Source of the DNA: Treponema sp.
Lineage (GTDB): Bacteria; Spirochaetota; Spirochaetia; Treponematales; Breznakiellaceae
Reading direction: 5' to 3'
DNA: 44,885 nucleotides
Assembly (NCBI GenBank): GCA_031278715.1
Contig: JAITJW010000116.1
Span: forward strand, 1 to 44,885
The notes beneath the pieces were generated by a model, which searched no databases, was not told the DNA's origin, and saw only the letters and a program-made list of their open reading frames with translations. Shown here piece after piece: positions 1-6,342 of the stretch (position 1 is the stretch's first letter; the number at the start of each line of letters is the position of its first letter). The position numbers were made by a program, and so were the translations under genes.

Positions 1-132
1 GTGGCGGGGATGGCGGTAGCCGAAGAGGTAAGGAAGTATGCGCAGAGGAAAGGACTGTACGTGCTGGTACAGTCGGGGGACTCGGTTACCGTGGCGGATA
101 CGCCTGAAAACTTCAAGGCACGGGAGTGGTAA
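1..132 (+). CDS. C-terminal fragment of a hypothetical protein (DUF3782-like)
   Basis: The frame is open from the first base of the window and stops with TAA at 130-132, leaving 43 residues. The end reads as a helix (AVAEEVRKYAQRKG), a strand (LYVLVQSGDSV) and the terminal motif NFKAREW. This ending resembles the C-terminus of the DUF3782 / PD-(D/E)XK-nuclease-like proteins that are common in treponemes. That match is from memory and cannot be tested here. The start and any catalytic residues lie outside the window. Confidence 0.55.
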   Translation: MAGMAVAEEVRKYAQRKGLYVLVQSGDSVTVADTPENFKAREW

Positions 133-255
133 GAGACCGGCATGATTTAAGATGCAGACAACGTGTGGGTTAGTATAAAGACAGGGGGTAAAGCAATGAC
201 GGCAATGACAGCAGGGGGTGTACTTTGGGGCCGGGGGCGGGCGGAATTCCGTTTT

Positions 256-702
256 TTATCTGTTCTGGAACGCCAAAAAAAGCCCCAGTTTGTCTGTGCC
301 TTTTACCGTATAGGTTTTTTCTTTTCCGTACTGATAGACCATTACTTCTACGTCGTTGTCATCGGCGGAGCGTATGTTTATGGTAACGACTTCCGTCGGC
401 AGTATGGAAAATTTGTATTCATCCCCTGTGGCAAGATGTTTTGTTTCATTTTTTGTAATCATTCCCGCCGTAATTGCCGGCTTGTCGTAGTATTTTTCAT
501 CTTTTATTTTGGAATCAAATATACCGTCGTAGTACAAATTCTCGTTCAGCTTTCCGTCTGCCTTTAGCACCGCTCTGCCGTGGGAGATTTTTATTCCTAC
601 ACTTATGGCGGATGACGAAGAGGTGGTTCTTGAATGAAGGCAGGAGGCGAATAGAAGCAACGGTACGACAAAACCAATGAAATATATCTTCCTGTACGAC
701 AT
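256..702 (-). CDS. Small hypothetical lipoprotein
   Basis: This encodes 148 residues. The N-terminus has a basic start (MSYRK), a hydrophobic stretch and the lipobox LLFASC, so it is probably a lipid-anchored envelope protein. The rest is hydrophilic and probably beta-rich, with no motif I recognise. The frame stays open upstream to 786. A strong promoter at 721-749 puts the transcription start near 714, so ATG at 702 (GGGA a few bases upstream) is preferred over ATG 732 or 786. It is a single-gene unit, and its base composition is lower in G+C than the genes that follow. Function unknown. Confidence 0.7.
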   Translation of the reverse strand: MSYRKIYFIGFVVPLLLFASCLHSRTTSSSSAISVGIKISHGRAVLKADGKLNENLYYDGIFDSKIKDEKYYDKPAITAGMITKNETKHLATGDEYKFSILPTEVVTINIRSADDNDVEVMVYQYGKEKTYTVKGTDKLGLFLAFQNR

Positions 703-720
703 ATATTTCCCAGTAATTTT

Positions 721-749
721 ATGATATGTCATAGATGTGTTCTTGTCAA
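721..749 (-). promoter_or_regulatory. Sigma70-type promoter of the lipoprotein gene
   Basis: On the minus strand there is a perfect -35 box TTGACA (744-749), a 17-base spacer and a -10 box TATCAT (721-726). Transcription would begin about 12 bases before ATG 702, which decides the start of that gene. Confidence 0.65.
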
Positions 750-831
750 TCGCTGATAGCCGCAGGGCAGCAATTCTCGGTTTCAAGCATGAAACGGCGC
801 CTTGAAAAATTTGGCGGGGCCCGGCGGAGGG

Positions 832-854
832 AGCCCCTGCCGATAGGCGGGGCT
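832..854. other. GC-rich hairpin
   Basis: The arms GCCCCTGCC and GGCGGGGC flank a GATA loop in the 207-base gap between the lipoprotein gene and the SGNH hydrolase. There is no T-tract, so it is not a classical terminator. It could be a leader structure of the gene that starts at 910. Confidence 0.4.
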
Positions 855-909
855 ATCGTCATTTTACCGGCTTTAGGGTAAACTTGCCTGAGTAAACAGG
901 AGGTTCTGT

Positions 910-1548
910 ATGAAACGTTATTTGAATGAATCGTCGCTTGTTCTTTTTCAGGGTGATTCCATTACCGACTGTGGCCGGGCACGGGACGATGGAAGCGATC
1001 TTGGCGATGGGTACCCCGCCGGGGTTGCGGGGCTTTGGCGGAATCTGTTCCCCGGTTCCGGGCTAAGGTTTTTGAACCGGGGGGTTTCGGGGGATCGAAG
1101 CAAGGACCTGCTGGAACGCTACGATGTGGATTTTAAGGCCCTAAAGCCTGACCTGGTTTCCGTTCTTATCGGCATAAACGACACCTGGCGCCGGTACGAT
1201 TCCGGCGATCCGACATCCACGGAGACCTATGAAAAGAATTACCGTACCCTGCTTGAGAATCTGAAGCGGGATCTTCCCCGGACGGCTATCGTTATCATTG
1301 AGCCGTTTCTGCTTAACTCCGATCCTGCCAAGGCCCTGTGGCGCGAAGATTTGGACCCCAAGATCCAGGCTGCACGGCGTTTGGCAAAGGAATTTGCCGA
1401 TGTCTTTATCCCTATGGACGGTATTTTTGCCCGTTGCGCGGTGGAAGGGATAAGCGAGACAGATATGTCCGCCGACGGTGTACATCCGGCGCCCAGGGGC
1501 CACGGTATCATTGCGGCGGAATGGCTCAAGGCGCTGGGAGTCCTGTAG
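910..1548 (+). CDS. SGNH/GDSL-family hydrolase (esterase)
   Basis: This 212-residue protein belongs to the SGNH hydrolase fold. It has the block I motif GDSIT with the nucleophilic Ser near residue 17, a block II Gly in GVSGDRS, the block III motif GIND and the block V motif DGVHP carrying the catalytic Asp and His. There is no signal peptide, so it is probably a cytoplasmic esterase or deacetylase acting on acylated sugars or small esters. The ATG has a good AGGAGG site ten bases upstream. It lies 75 bases before vanR on the same strand, with no obvious terminator or strong promoter between, so the van regulator could be transcribed with it. Its substrate cannot be read from the sequence. 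Confidence 0.85.
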   Translation: MKRYLNESSLVLFQGDSITDCGRARDDGSDLGDGYPAGVAGLWRNLFPGSGLRFLNRGVSGDRSKDLLERYDVDFKALKPDLVSVLIGINDTWRRYDSGDPTSTETYEKNYRTLLENLKRDLPRTAIVIIEPFLLNSDPAKALWREDLDPKIQAARRLAKEFADVFIPMDGIFARCAVEGISETDMSADGVHPAPRGHGIIAAEWLKALGVL

Positions 1549-1623
1549 CGGCCGTTTCACAAGCGGCTGTCCCTGCTGTCCGCCGGATGCGGAAAAGTAA
1601 ATCCATAAGGGGGACCTGATACG

Positions 1624-2319
1624 GTGGATGATAAGATCCTTGTTGTGGACGATGAGCGCGAAATTGCGGATTTGGTTGAACTATACCTGAAAAATGAGAA
1701 CTATTCGGTTTTCAAATATTATACTGCCAAGGAAGCGCTGGAATGTATCGAAAAGACTGATCTTGACCTTGCCATATTGGATATAATGCTTTCCGGCACA
1801 AGCGGCCTTGCTATCTGCCAGAAAATACGGGACAGGCATACGTATCCAATTATCATGCTGACCGCAAAAGATGCGGAGGTGGATAAAATTACAGGATTAA
1901 CGCTGGGAGCGGACGATTATATAACAAAGCCCTTTCGTCCTCTGGAACTGGTTGCGCGTGTTAAAGCGCAGTTGCGCCGGTATAAAAAATACAATGGTGT
2001 AACGGCACAGAACGCTGATATAATTGTCCATTCCGGCCTTGTCCTTAATATAAAAACCCATGAATGTCTCTTGAACGAAAAGCCGCTGTCCCTTACCCCT
2101 ACCGAGTTTTCGGTTCTCAGGATACTCTGTGAGAGTAAGGGAAATGTGGTAAGTTCCGAGCAGTTGTTTCACGCGATATGGGGTGATGAGTATTTCAGCA
2201 AAAGTAATAACACCATTACCGTGCATATCCGGCACCTCCGTGAGAAGATGAATGACACCGTTGATAATCCGAAATACATAAGAACAGTATGGGGGGTTGG
2301 ATATAAAATTGAAAAGTAA
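1624..2319 (+). CDS. vanR: VanR-type response regulator (OmpR family)
   Basis: This 231-residue transcription factor is controlled by phosphorylation. The receiver domain (about 1-120) has the acidic pair D9-D10, the phospho-acceptor D53 in LAILDIML and Lys in the ITKPF motif. The winged-helix OmpR domain spans about 130-231. Long stretches match the enterococcal VanA-type VanR as I remember it, for example DDYITKPFRPLEL and KSNNTITVHIRHLREKMND. The length (696 bp) also equals that of Tn1546 vanR. GTG at 1624 follows a GGGGG stretch and is the start that matches VanR. The 3' end overlaps vanS by 23 bp, as I recall for Tn1546. It should activate the vanH promoter, and probably its own. Confidence 0.95.
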   Translation: MDDKILVVDDEREIADLVELYLKNENYSVFKYYTAKEALECIEKTDLDLAILDIMLSGTSGLAICQKIRDRHTYPIIMLTAKDAEVDKITGLTLGADDYITKPFRPLELVARVKAQLRRYKKYNGVTAQNADIIVHSGLVLNIKTHECLLNEKPLSLTPTEFSVLRILCESKGNVVSSEQLFHAIWGDEYFSKSNNTITVHIRHLREKMNDTVDNPKYIRTVWGVGYKIEK

Positions 2320-3451
2320 GAAAACAGACAGAAAAACCGACTACTCAAAAATAAAACGCAAGCTTTACCTGTATGTCCTGGTTGCGATACTAATAGCTGT
2401 CATTGTTGTAGTGTTCTTGCGCGTATTTTTACAGCGACAGGGGGTTGTGGGAGACGGAATTGTAAGTTTTCTGGAAAACAGGTTTTATTTACAACACCAG
2501 GACGCAATGATAATATATCAGTACGCCATACGGAATAATATGGGAATCTTTATATCCGTTGCAATTGCCGTCTGTTTTTTCTTTTTGTGTCGCATTATAC
2601 TCTCCAGTTTTATGAAATATTTTGATGAGGTGAATGATGGCATAGACTCACTTATTCAGGGTGAAGGCAGGCAAATCGAACTTTCTGCGGAAATGGCCTT
2701 TTTAGAACAGCGGCTAAACATGTTAAAGCAGACACTTGAGAAACGTGAGCAGGATGCGAAGCTGGCCGATCAAAGAAAAAATGATGTTGTTATGTATCTG
2801 GCGCATGATATTAAAACGCCGCTTACCTCTGTTATCGGTTATTTGAGCCTGCTTGACGAAGCGCCGGACATGCCGGTGGAACAAAAGGCAAAATATGTGC
2901 ATATCACACTGGACAAGGCGTACCGGCTCGAACAGCTTATCGACGAATTTTTTGAGATTACACGTTATAATCTCCAAACGGTTACGCTTTTGAAAAAGAA
3001 TATCGACCTTTACTATATGCTGGTACAGATAACTGACGAATTTTATCCGCTGCTTGCCGCGAGCGGTAAGCGGGCGGTCATTCACGCTTCCGAAGATTTG
3101 GGCGTTTACGCCGATCCCGATAAGCTGGCGCGGGTTTTTTCCAATATTCTGAAAAATGCCGCCGCGTACAGTAAGGACAACAGTGTTATTGATATAACGG
3201 CCGGTCTTTCCGGGGATGTGGTGTCTATCACATTCAAAAACGCCGGAAGCATCCCCAACGACAAGCTTGCGTCTGTATTTGAAAAGTTCTTCAGGCTGGA
3301 CGCCGCCCGTTCTTCAGACACAGGCGGCGCGGGTCTTGGCCTGGCAATTGCCAAAGAAATTGTCGTTCAGCATGGCGGGCAAATTTTCGCCGAAAGCGAC
3401 AACAATTACACAACATTTACGGTAGAGCTTCCACTCCAGCCCGCCGTCTAA
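2297..3451 (+). CDS. vanS: VanS-type sensor histidine kinase
   Basis: This 384-residue inner-membrane kinase/phosphatase partners VanR. Two membrane segments (about 23-45 and 83-104) flank a short extracytoplasmic loop of roughly 40 residues. The phospho-acceptor His is H170 in YLAHDIKTPLTS, and the HATPase_c domain shows ILKNAAAYS (N box) and DTGGAGLGLAIA (G box). The cytoplasmic half is nearly that of VanA-type VanS as I recall it, while the sensor half is more divergent, so the signal sensed may differ. The start is TTG inside vanR, giving a 23-bp overlap and translational coupling. The A+T-rich 5' third differs from neighbouring chromosomal genes. Confidence 0.94.
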   Translation: MDIKLKSKKTDRKTDYSKIKRKLYLYVLVAILIAVIVVVFLRVFLQRQGVVGDGIVSFLENRFYLQHQDAMIIYQYAIRNNMGIFISVAIAVCFFFLCRIILSSFMKYFDEVNDGIDSLIQGEGRQIELSAEMAFLEQRLNMLKQTLEKREQDAKLADQRKNDVVMYLAHDIKTPLTSVIGYLSLLDEAPDMPVEQKAKYVHITLDKAYRLEQLIDEFFEITRYNLQTVTLLKKNIDLYYMLVQITDEFYPLLAASGKRAVIHASEDLGVYADPDKLARVFSNILKNAAAYSKDNSVIDITAGLSGDVVSITFKNAGSIPNDKLASVFEKFFRLDAARSSDTGGAGLGLAIAKEIVVQHGGQIFAESDNNYTTFTVELPLQPAV

Positions 3452-3513
3452 GGAAAATCTCAAGATCATTTTTATTTTATCTTAATAAATTAACAAGCTA
3501 ATATTAAAAGACG

Positions 3514-3558
3514 GCCCGTTCTTGCGCGGTAAACTTATAGCGTAAGAACGGGCTTTTT
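3514..3558 (+). terminator. Intrinsic terminator after vanRS
   Basis: Two 14-base arms (3514-3527 and 3540-3553) pair with only one G-T pair around a 12-base loop and are followed by TTTTTG. It separates the regulatory genes vanRS from vanHAX. It could also act as an attenuator if the vanH promoter lay in the A+T-rich stretch at 3452-3513. Confidence 0.8.
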
Positions 3559-3561
3559 GTT

Positions 3562-3590
3562 TTGCCAGAGGGGGATGTGGTGCAGATATT
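3562..3590 (+). promoter_or_regulatory. Candidate vanH promoter
   Basis: TTGCCA (3562-3567), a 17-base spacer and GATATT (3585-3590) lie just after the terminator and before vanH. The -10 box is weak, which would fit a promoter needing activation by phosphorylated VanR. I could not identify a VanR box with confidence. Confidence 0.35.
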
Positions 3591-3617
3591 CGTCATGGAA
3601 GGGTTTGCGGTGTACGT

Positions 3618-4583
3618 ATGAGCAGAAAAAGATTGGGGATTACAATTTATGGCTGTGGGCAGGATGAGGCCGTTTTGTTCCGGAAGATGGCGCCCCGCTT
3701 TGGCATTGTACCGGCGATCACGGATGCAGCGGTATCTGAAGCTAATATTGAACTGGCATCCGGAAACCGCTGTATCAGTGTCGATCATAAAACCAGAATT
3801 CCAAACTCCGTTCTTTTTGCGCTCCGCCGGGCCGGTGTAATGTACATTTCCACAAGAAGTATCGGATATGACCATATTAACATAAAATGTGCTAAAAGTG
3901 CCGGTATTTCGGTTGAAAATGTCATGTATTCACCCGACAGTGTGGCCGATTACACAGTAATGCTGATATTGATGCAGATGCGGAATGTAAAATCCATTAT
4001 CAGCCGTGCGGATATTCACGATTTCAGATTGAATGATGTACGCGGGAGAGAGTTGCGCGATATGACCGTTGGGGTAATTGGAATGGGGCGTATTGGCACA
4101 GCGGTTATGGACAGGCTGCGGGGCTTTGGCTGCCGTGTATTGGCCTATGACCAATGTCCTAAACCATTTGCCGGCTATGTTCATCTTGATGAATTGTTGC
4201 AGCAAAGCGATATTGTAACGCTGCATATACCGCTTAACGCGGGCACATACCATTTTATTAATCGTCAGCGTATCGGACAGATGAAGCACGGCGTATGTAT
4301 TATCAATACCGGACGTGGTTCACTTCTTGATACCGAAGCTCTTATTCCGGCGCTGGAAAGCGGCAAAATAGGCGCTGCGGCGCTGGATGTCCTTGAAGGG
4401 GAAGAAGGTGTTTTCTACTTTGACTACAGAAAAAAACCTATTGAAAACAAACTGTTGCTGCAGCTTCAAGAATTACCAAATGTGCTTATTACTCCGCATA
4501 CCGCCTATCATACAGAACACGCGCTAAACGATATTGTTGAAAATACAATTGTCAATTGCCTGAAATTTGAAAGTGAAATTTGA
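3618..4583 (+). CDS. vanH: VanH-type D-lactate dehydrogenase
   Basis: This 321-residue cytoplasmic D-2-hydroxyacid dehydrogenase reduces pyruvate to D-lactate with NAD(P)H, supplying the ligase encoded next. The Rossmann motif GMGRIG is at 155-160. Catalytic candidates are Arg233 in NTGRGS, the Glu cluster of VLEGEEG near 260-263 and His294 in ITPHTAY. Family-specific VanH signatures include STRSIG, YSPDSVADYT and RNVKSI. Length is close to Tn1546 VanH (322). The ribosome site is poor (GAAGGG 14 bases upstream), and an 8-codon mini-ORF (3595-3621) ends in ATGA across this start. The gene ends 14 bases before the ligase, so it heads a vanHAX operon. Confidence 0.94.
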   Translation: MSRKRLGITIYGCGQDEAVLFRKMAPRFGIVPAITDAAVSEANIELASGNRCISVDHKTRIPNSVLFALRRAGVMYISTRSIGYDHINIKCAKSAGISVENVMYSPDSVADYTVMLILMQMRNVKSIISRADIHDFRLNDVRGRELRDMTVGVIGMGRIGTAVMDRLRGFGCRVLAYDQCPKPFAGYVHLDELLQQSDIVTLHIPLNAGTYHFINRQRIGQMKHGVCIINTGRGSLLDTEALIPALESGKIGAAALDVLEGEEGVFYFDYRKKPIENKLLLQLQELPNVLITPHTAYHTEHALNDIVENTIVNCLKFESEI

Positions 4584-4597
4584 AAGGAGAAGACAGC

Positions 4598-5638
4598 ATG
4601 GATAAGTTGAAGATAGCGATCATATTCGGAGGCTGCTGCGAAGAACATGCCATTTCCGTTAAATCCGCACAAGAGGTTGCAAAAAACCTTGACATTGAAA
4701 AATATGAACCGTTCTATATCGGAATTACGAAAGACGGTATTTGGAAGCTTTGCCATTCCCCTGACGCAAATTGGGAGAGCGGTAACTGCCATCCGGCTAT
4801 ACTGTCGCCGGACAGAAGCGTACACGGATTAATCGTTCAGGAACAGGGACAGTACAAAACGATCCGTATGGATATGGTGTTTCCTGTTCTGCATGGCAAA
4901 CTTGGTGAGGATGGTGCAATGCAGGGTTTGCTGGAACTTTCCGGCATCCCCTATGCAGGCTGCGATGTTCAAAGTTCTGCTTTGTGTATGGATAAATCCC
5001 TTACTTATATCGTCGCCGCAAACGTGGGAATTGCCACGCCAAATTTCCGGACACTTACGCTAAACGAAAATATTGATGCCGGCCGGTTTGTGTATCCTGT
5101 TTTTGTAAAACCGGCCCGTTCAGGTTCATCGTTTGGCGTCAGCAAGGTATGCCGGGAAGAAGATTTACGGGGTGCGGTAGAAACCGCACGGCAGTATGAC
5201 ACGAAGGTGCTGATTGAAGAGGCTGTTACCGGCAGCGAGGTAGGGTGCGCGATATTGGGGAACGATACGGATTTGATAGCAGGCGAGGTAGATCAGATTT
5301 GTCTGTCTTATGGTTTTTTCAGAATCCATCAGGAGAATAAGCCTGAAAACGGTTCAGAAAATTCCACGGTAATCGTTCCTGCCGGTATTTCGGCAAAGGC
5401 GCGTGTGCTTGTTAGGGAGATGGCAAAAACCGTGTATCGTGCCCTGGGATGCAGGGGACTTGCGCGAGTGGATATGTTCCTGAAGGAAGACGGGAGCGTA
5501 ATACTAAACGAAGTTAATACTTTGCCCGGTATGACCTCATACAGCCGTTATCCGGGAATGATGGCGGCCGCAGGGCTGCCGTTTGCCGGCGTGATCGACC
5601 GGATTATATGGCTGGCAATGAAAGGGGGGAAACGATGA
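4598..5638 (+). CDS. vanA: VanA-type D-alanine--D-lactate ligase
   Basis: This 346-residue ATP-grasp ligase should make D-Ala-D-Lac for peptidoglycan precursors. The VanA/VanB loop signature EVDQICLSYGFFRIHQE places His at residue 244, exactly the His244 position linked to D-Lac selectivity in VanA. Ordinary Ddl enzymes have a Lys-Tyr pair there. Other conserved parts are GGCCEEH (E16), CMDKSLTY, PARSGSSFGV, GCRGLARVDMF and LNEVNTLPGMTSYS. VanA has Ser where the first motif here has Cys14. ATG 4598 has AAGGAG eight bases upstream, so the longer in-frame TTG at 4580 is rejected. The stop overlaps the vanX start (ATGA). The VanA/B/D/F/M subtype cannot be settled by eye, and the symbol is given by function. 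Confidence 0.93.
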   Translation: MDKLKIAIIFGGCCEEHAISVKSAQEVAKNLDIEKYEPFYIGITKDGIWKLCHSPDANWESGNCHPAILSPDRSVHGLIVQEQGQYKTIRMDMVFPVLHGKLGEDGAMQGLLELSGIPYAGCDVQSSALCMDKSLTYIVAANVGIATPNFRTLTLNENIDAGRFVYPVFVKPARSGSSFGVSKVCREEDLRGAVETARQYDTKVLIEEAVTGSEVGCAILGNDTDLIAGEVDQICLSYGFFRIHQENKPENGSENSTVIVPAGISAKARVLVREMAKTVYRALGCRGLARVDMFLKEDGSVILNEVNTLPGMTSYSRYPGMMAAAGLPFAGVIDRIIWLAMKGGKR

Positions 5639-6342
5639 AAAACGATTTTGTCTTTGTGGACGAACTTGTATCCGGAATACGCTGGGATGCCAAATACGCC
5701 ACATGGGACAATTTTACCGGTAAACCGGTTGATGGATACGCAGTAAATCGAATTGTTGGTACAAGAGCTTTATGCGCAGCTTTGGAAAAAGCGCGGGAAA
5801 AAGCCGCATCTTTTGGTTTTGGCCTGCTTCTTTGGGATGGTTACCGTCCTCAATGCGCTGTAGATTGTTTTCTGCGCTGGTCAAAACAACCGGAAGATGG
5901 CCGGAAGAAACAGAAACACTATCCGAATATTGACAGATCCGAGATAGTTGAAAAGGGGTATGTAGCTGCCAAGTCAAGCCACAGCCGGGGCAGTGCAGTT
6001 GATTTAACGCTTTATCATTTAACTGCCGGTACGCTTGTTCCAATGGGCGGCGATTTTGATTTGATGGATTCGCTCTCACATCATGGGGCAAAGGGAATTA
6101 CGCACGTCGAAGCGAAAAACCGTCAATGCCTTTGTTCCATCATGGAATCCTGCGGTTTTATGTCATACGATTGTGAGTGGTGGCATTATATGCTGAAACA
6201 CGAACCTTATCCAGACACGTATTTTGATTTTTCCATTGAGGCTGTTCCAAAACCGTGCGCGTTTAGCGCACAGTCAATTAGTTTTGGAACAAGCTCCATT
6301 GTTACAGAATATCTTTTAGCGCGGAACTGTCCGCAGGAATAA
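5635..6342 (+). CDS. vanX: VanX D-Ala-D-Ala dipeptidase with a repeat-encoded C-terminal tail
   Basis: This zinc D,D-dipeptidase hydrolyses D-Ala-D-Ala so that D-Ala-D-Lac precursors dominate. Zinc ligands H116, D123 and H184, the catalytic base E181 and R71 all occur at the exact published VanX positions, in the contexts SSHSRGSAVD, EWWHY and DGYRP. ATG 5635 overlaps the ligase stop as ATGA behind a GGGGGGAA site. Normal VanX is 202 residues; this one is 235. The body ends in YFDFSIE at 202, and the remaining 33 residues come from a 59-bp palindromic repeat (6238-6296) and then from sequence antisense to the end of thrC. The tail lies beyond the family's normal end, so activity is probably kept. 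Confidence 0.93.
   Translation: MKNDFVFVDELVSGIRWDAKYATWDNFTGKPVDGYAVNRIVGTRALCAALEKAREKAASFGFGLLLWDGYRPQCAVDCFLRWSKQPEDGRKKQKHYPNIDRSEIVEKGYVAAKSSHSRGSAVDLTLYHLTAGTLVPMGGDFDLMDSLSHHGAKGITHVEAKNRQCLCSIMESCGFMSYDCEWWHYMLKHEPYPDTYFDFSIEAVPKPCAFSAQSISFGTSSIVTEYLLARNCPQE
6238..6296 (+). repeat. 59-bp nested palindromic repeat, copy 1 (inside vanX)
   Basis: The outer arms are near-inverted (GAGGCTGTTCCAAAACC against AGTTTTGGAACAAGCTC), with an inner hairpin TGCGC-GTTTA-GCGCA. It matches 13752-13810 at 58 of 59 bases. It lies 5 bases beyond the thrC stop, where it could end thrC transcription, and is read through in frame by vanX. Confidence 0.92.
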
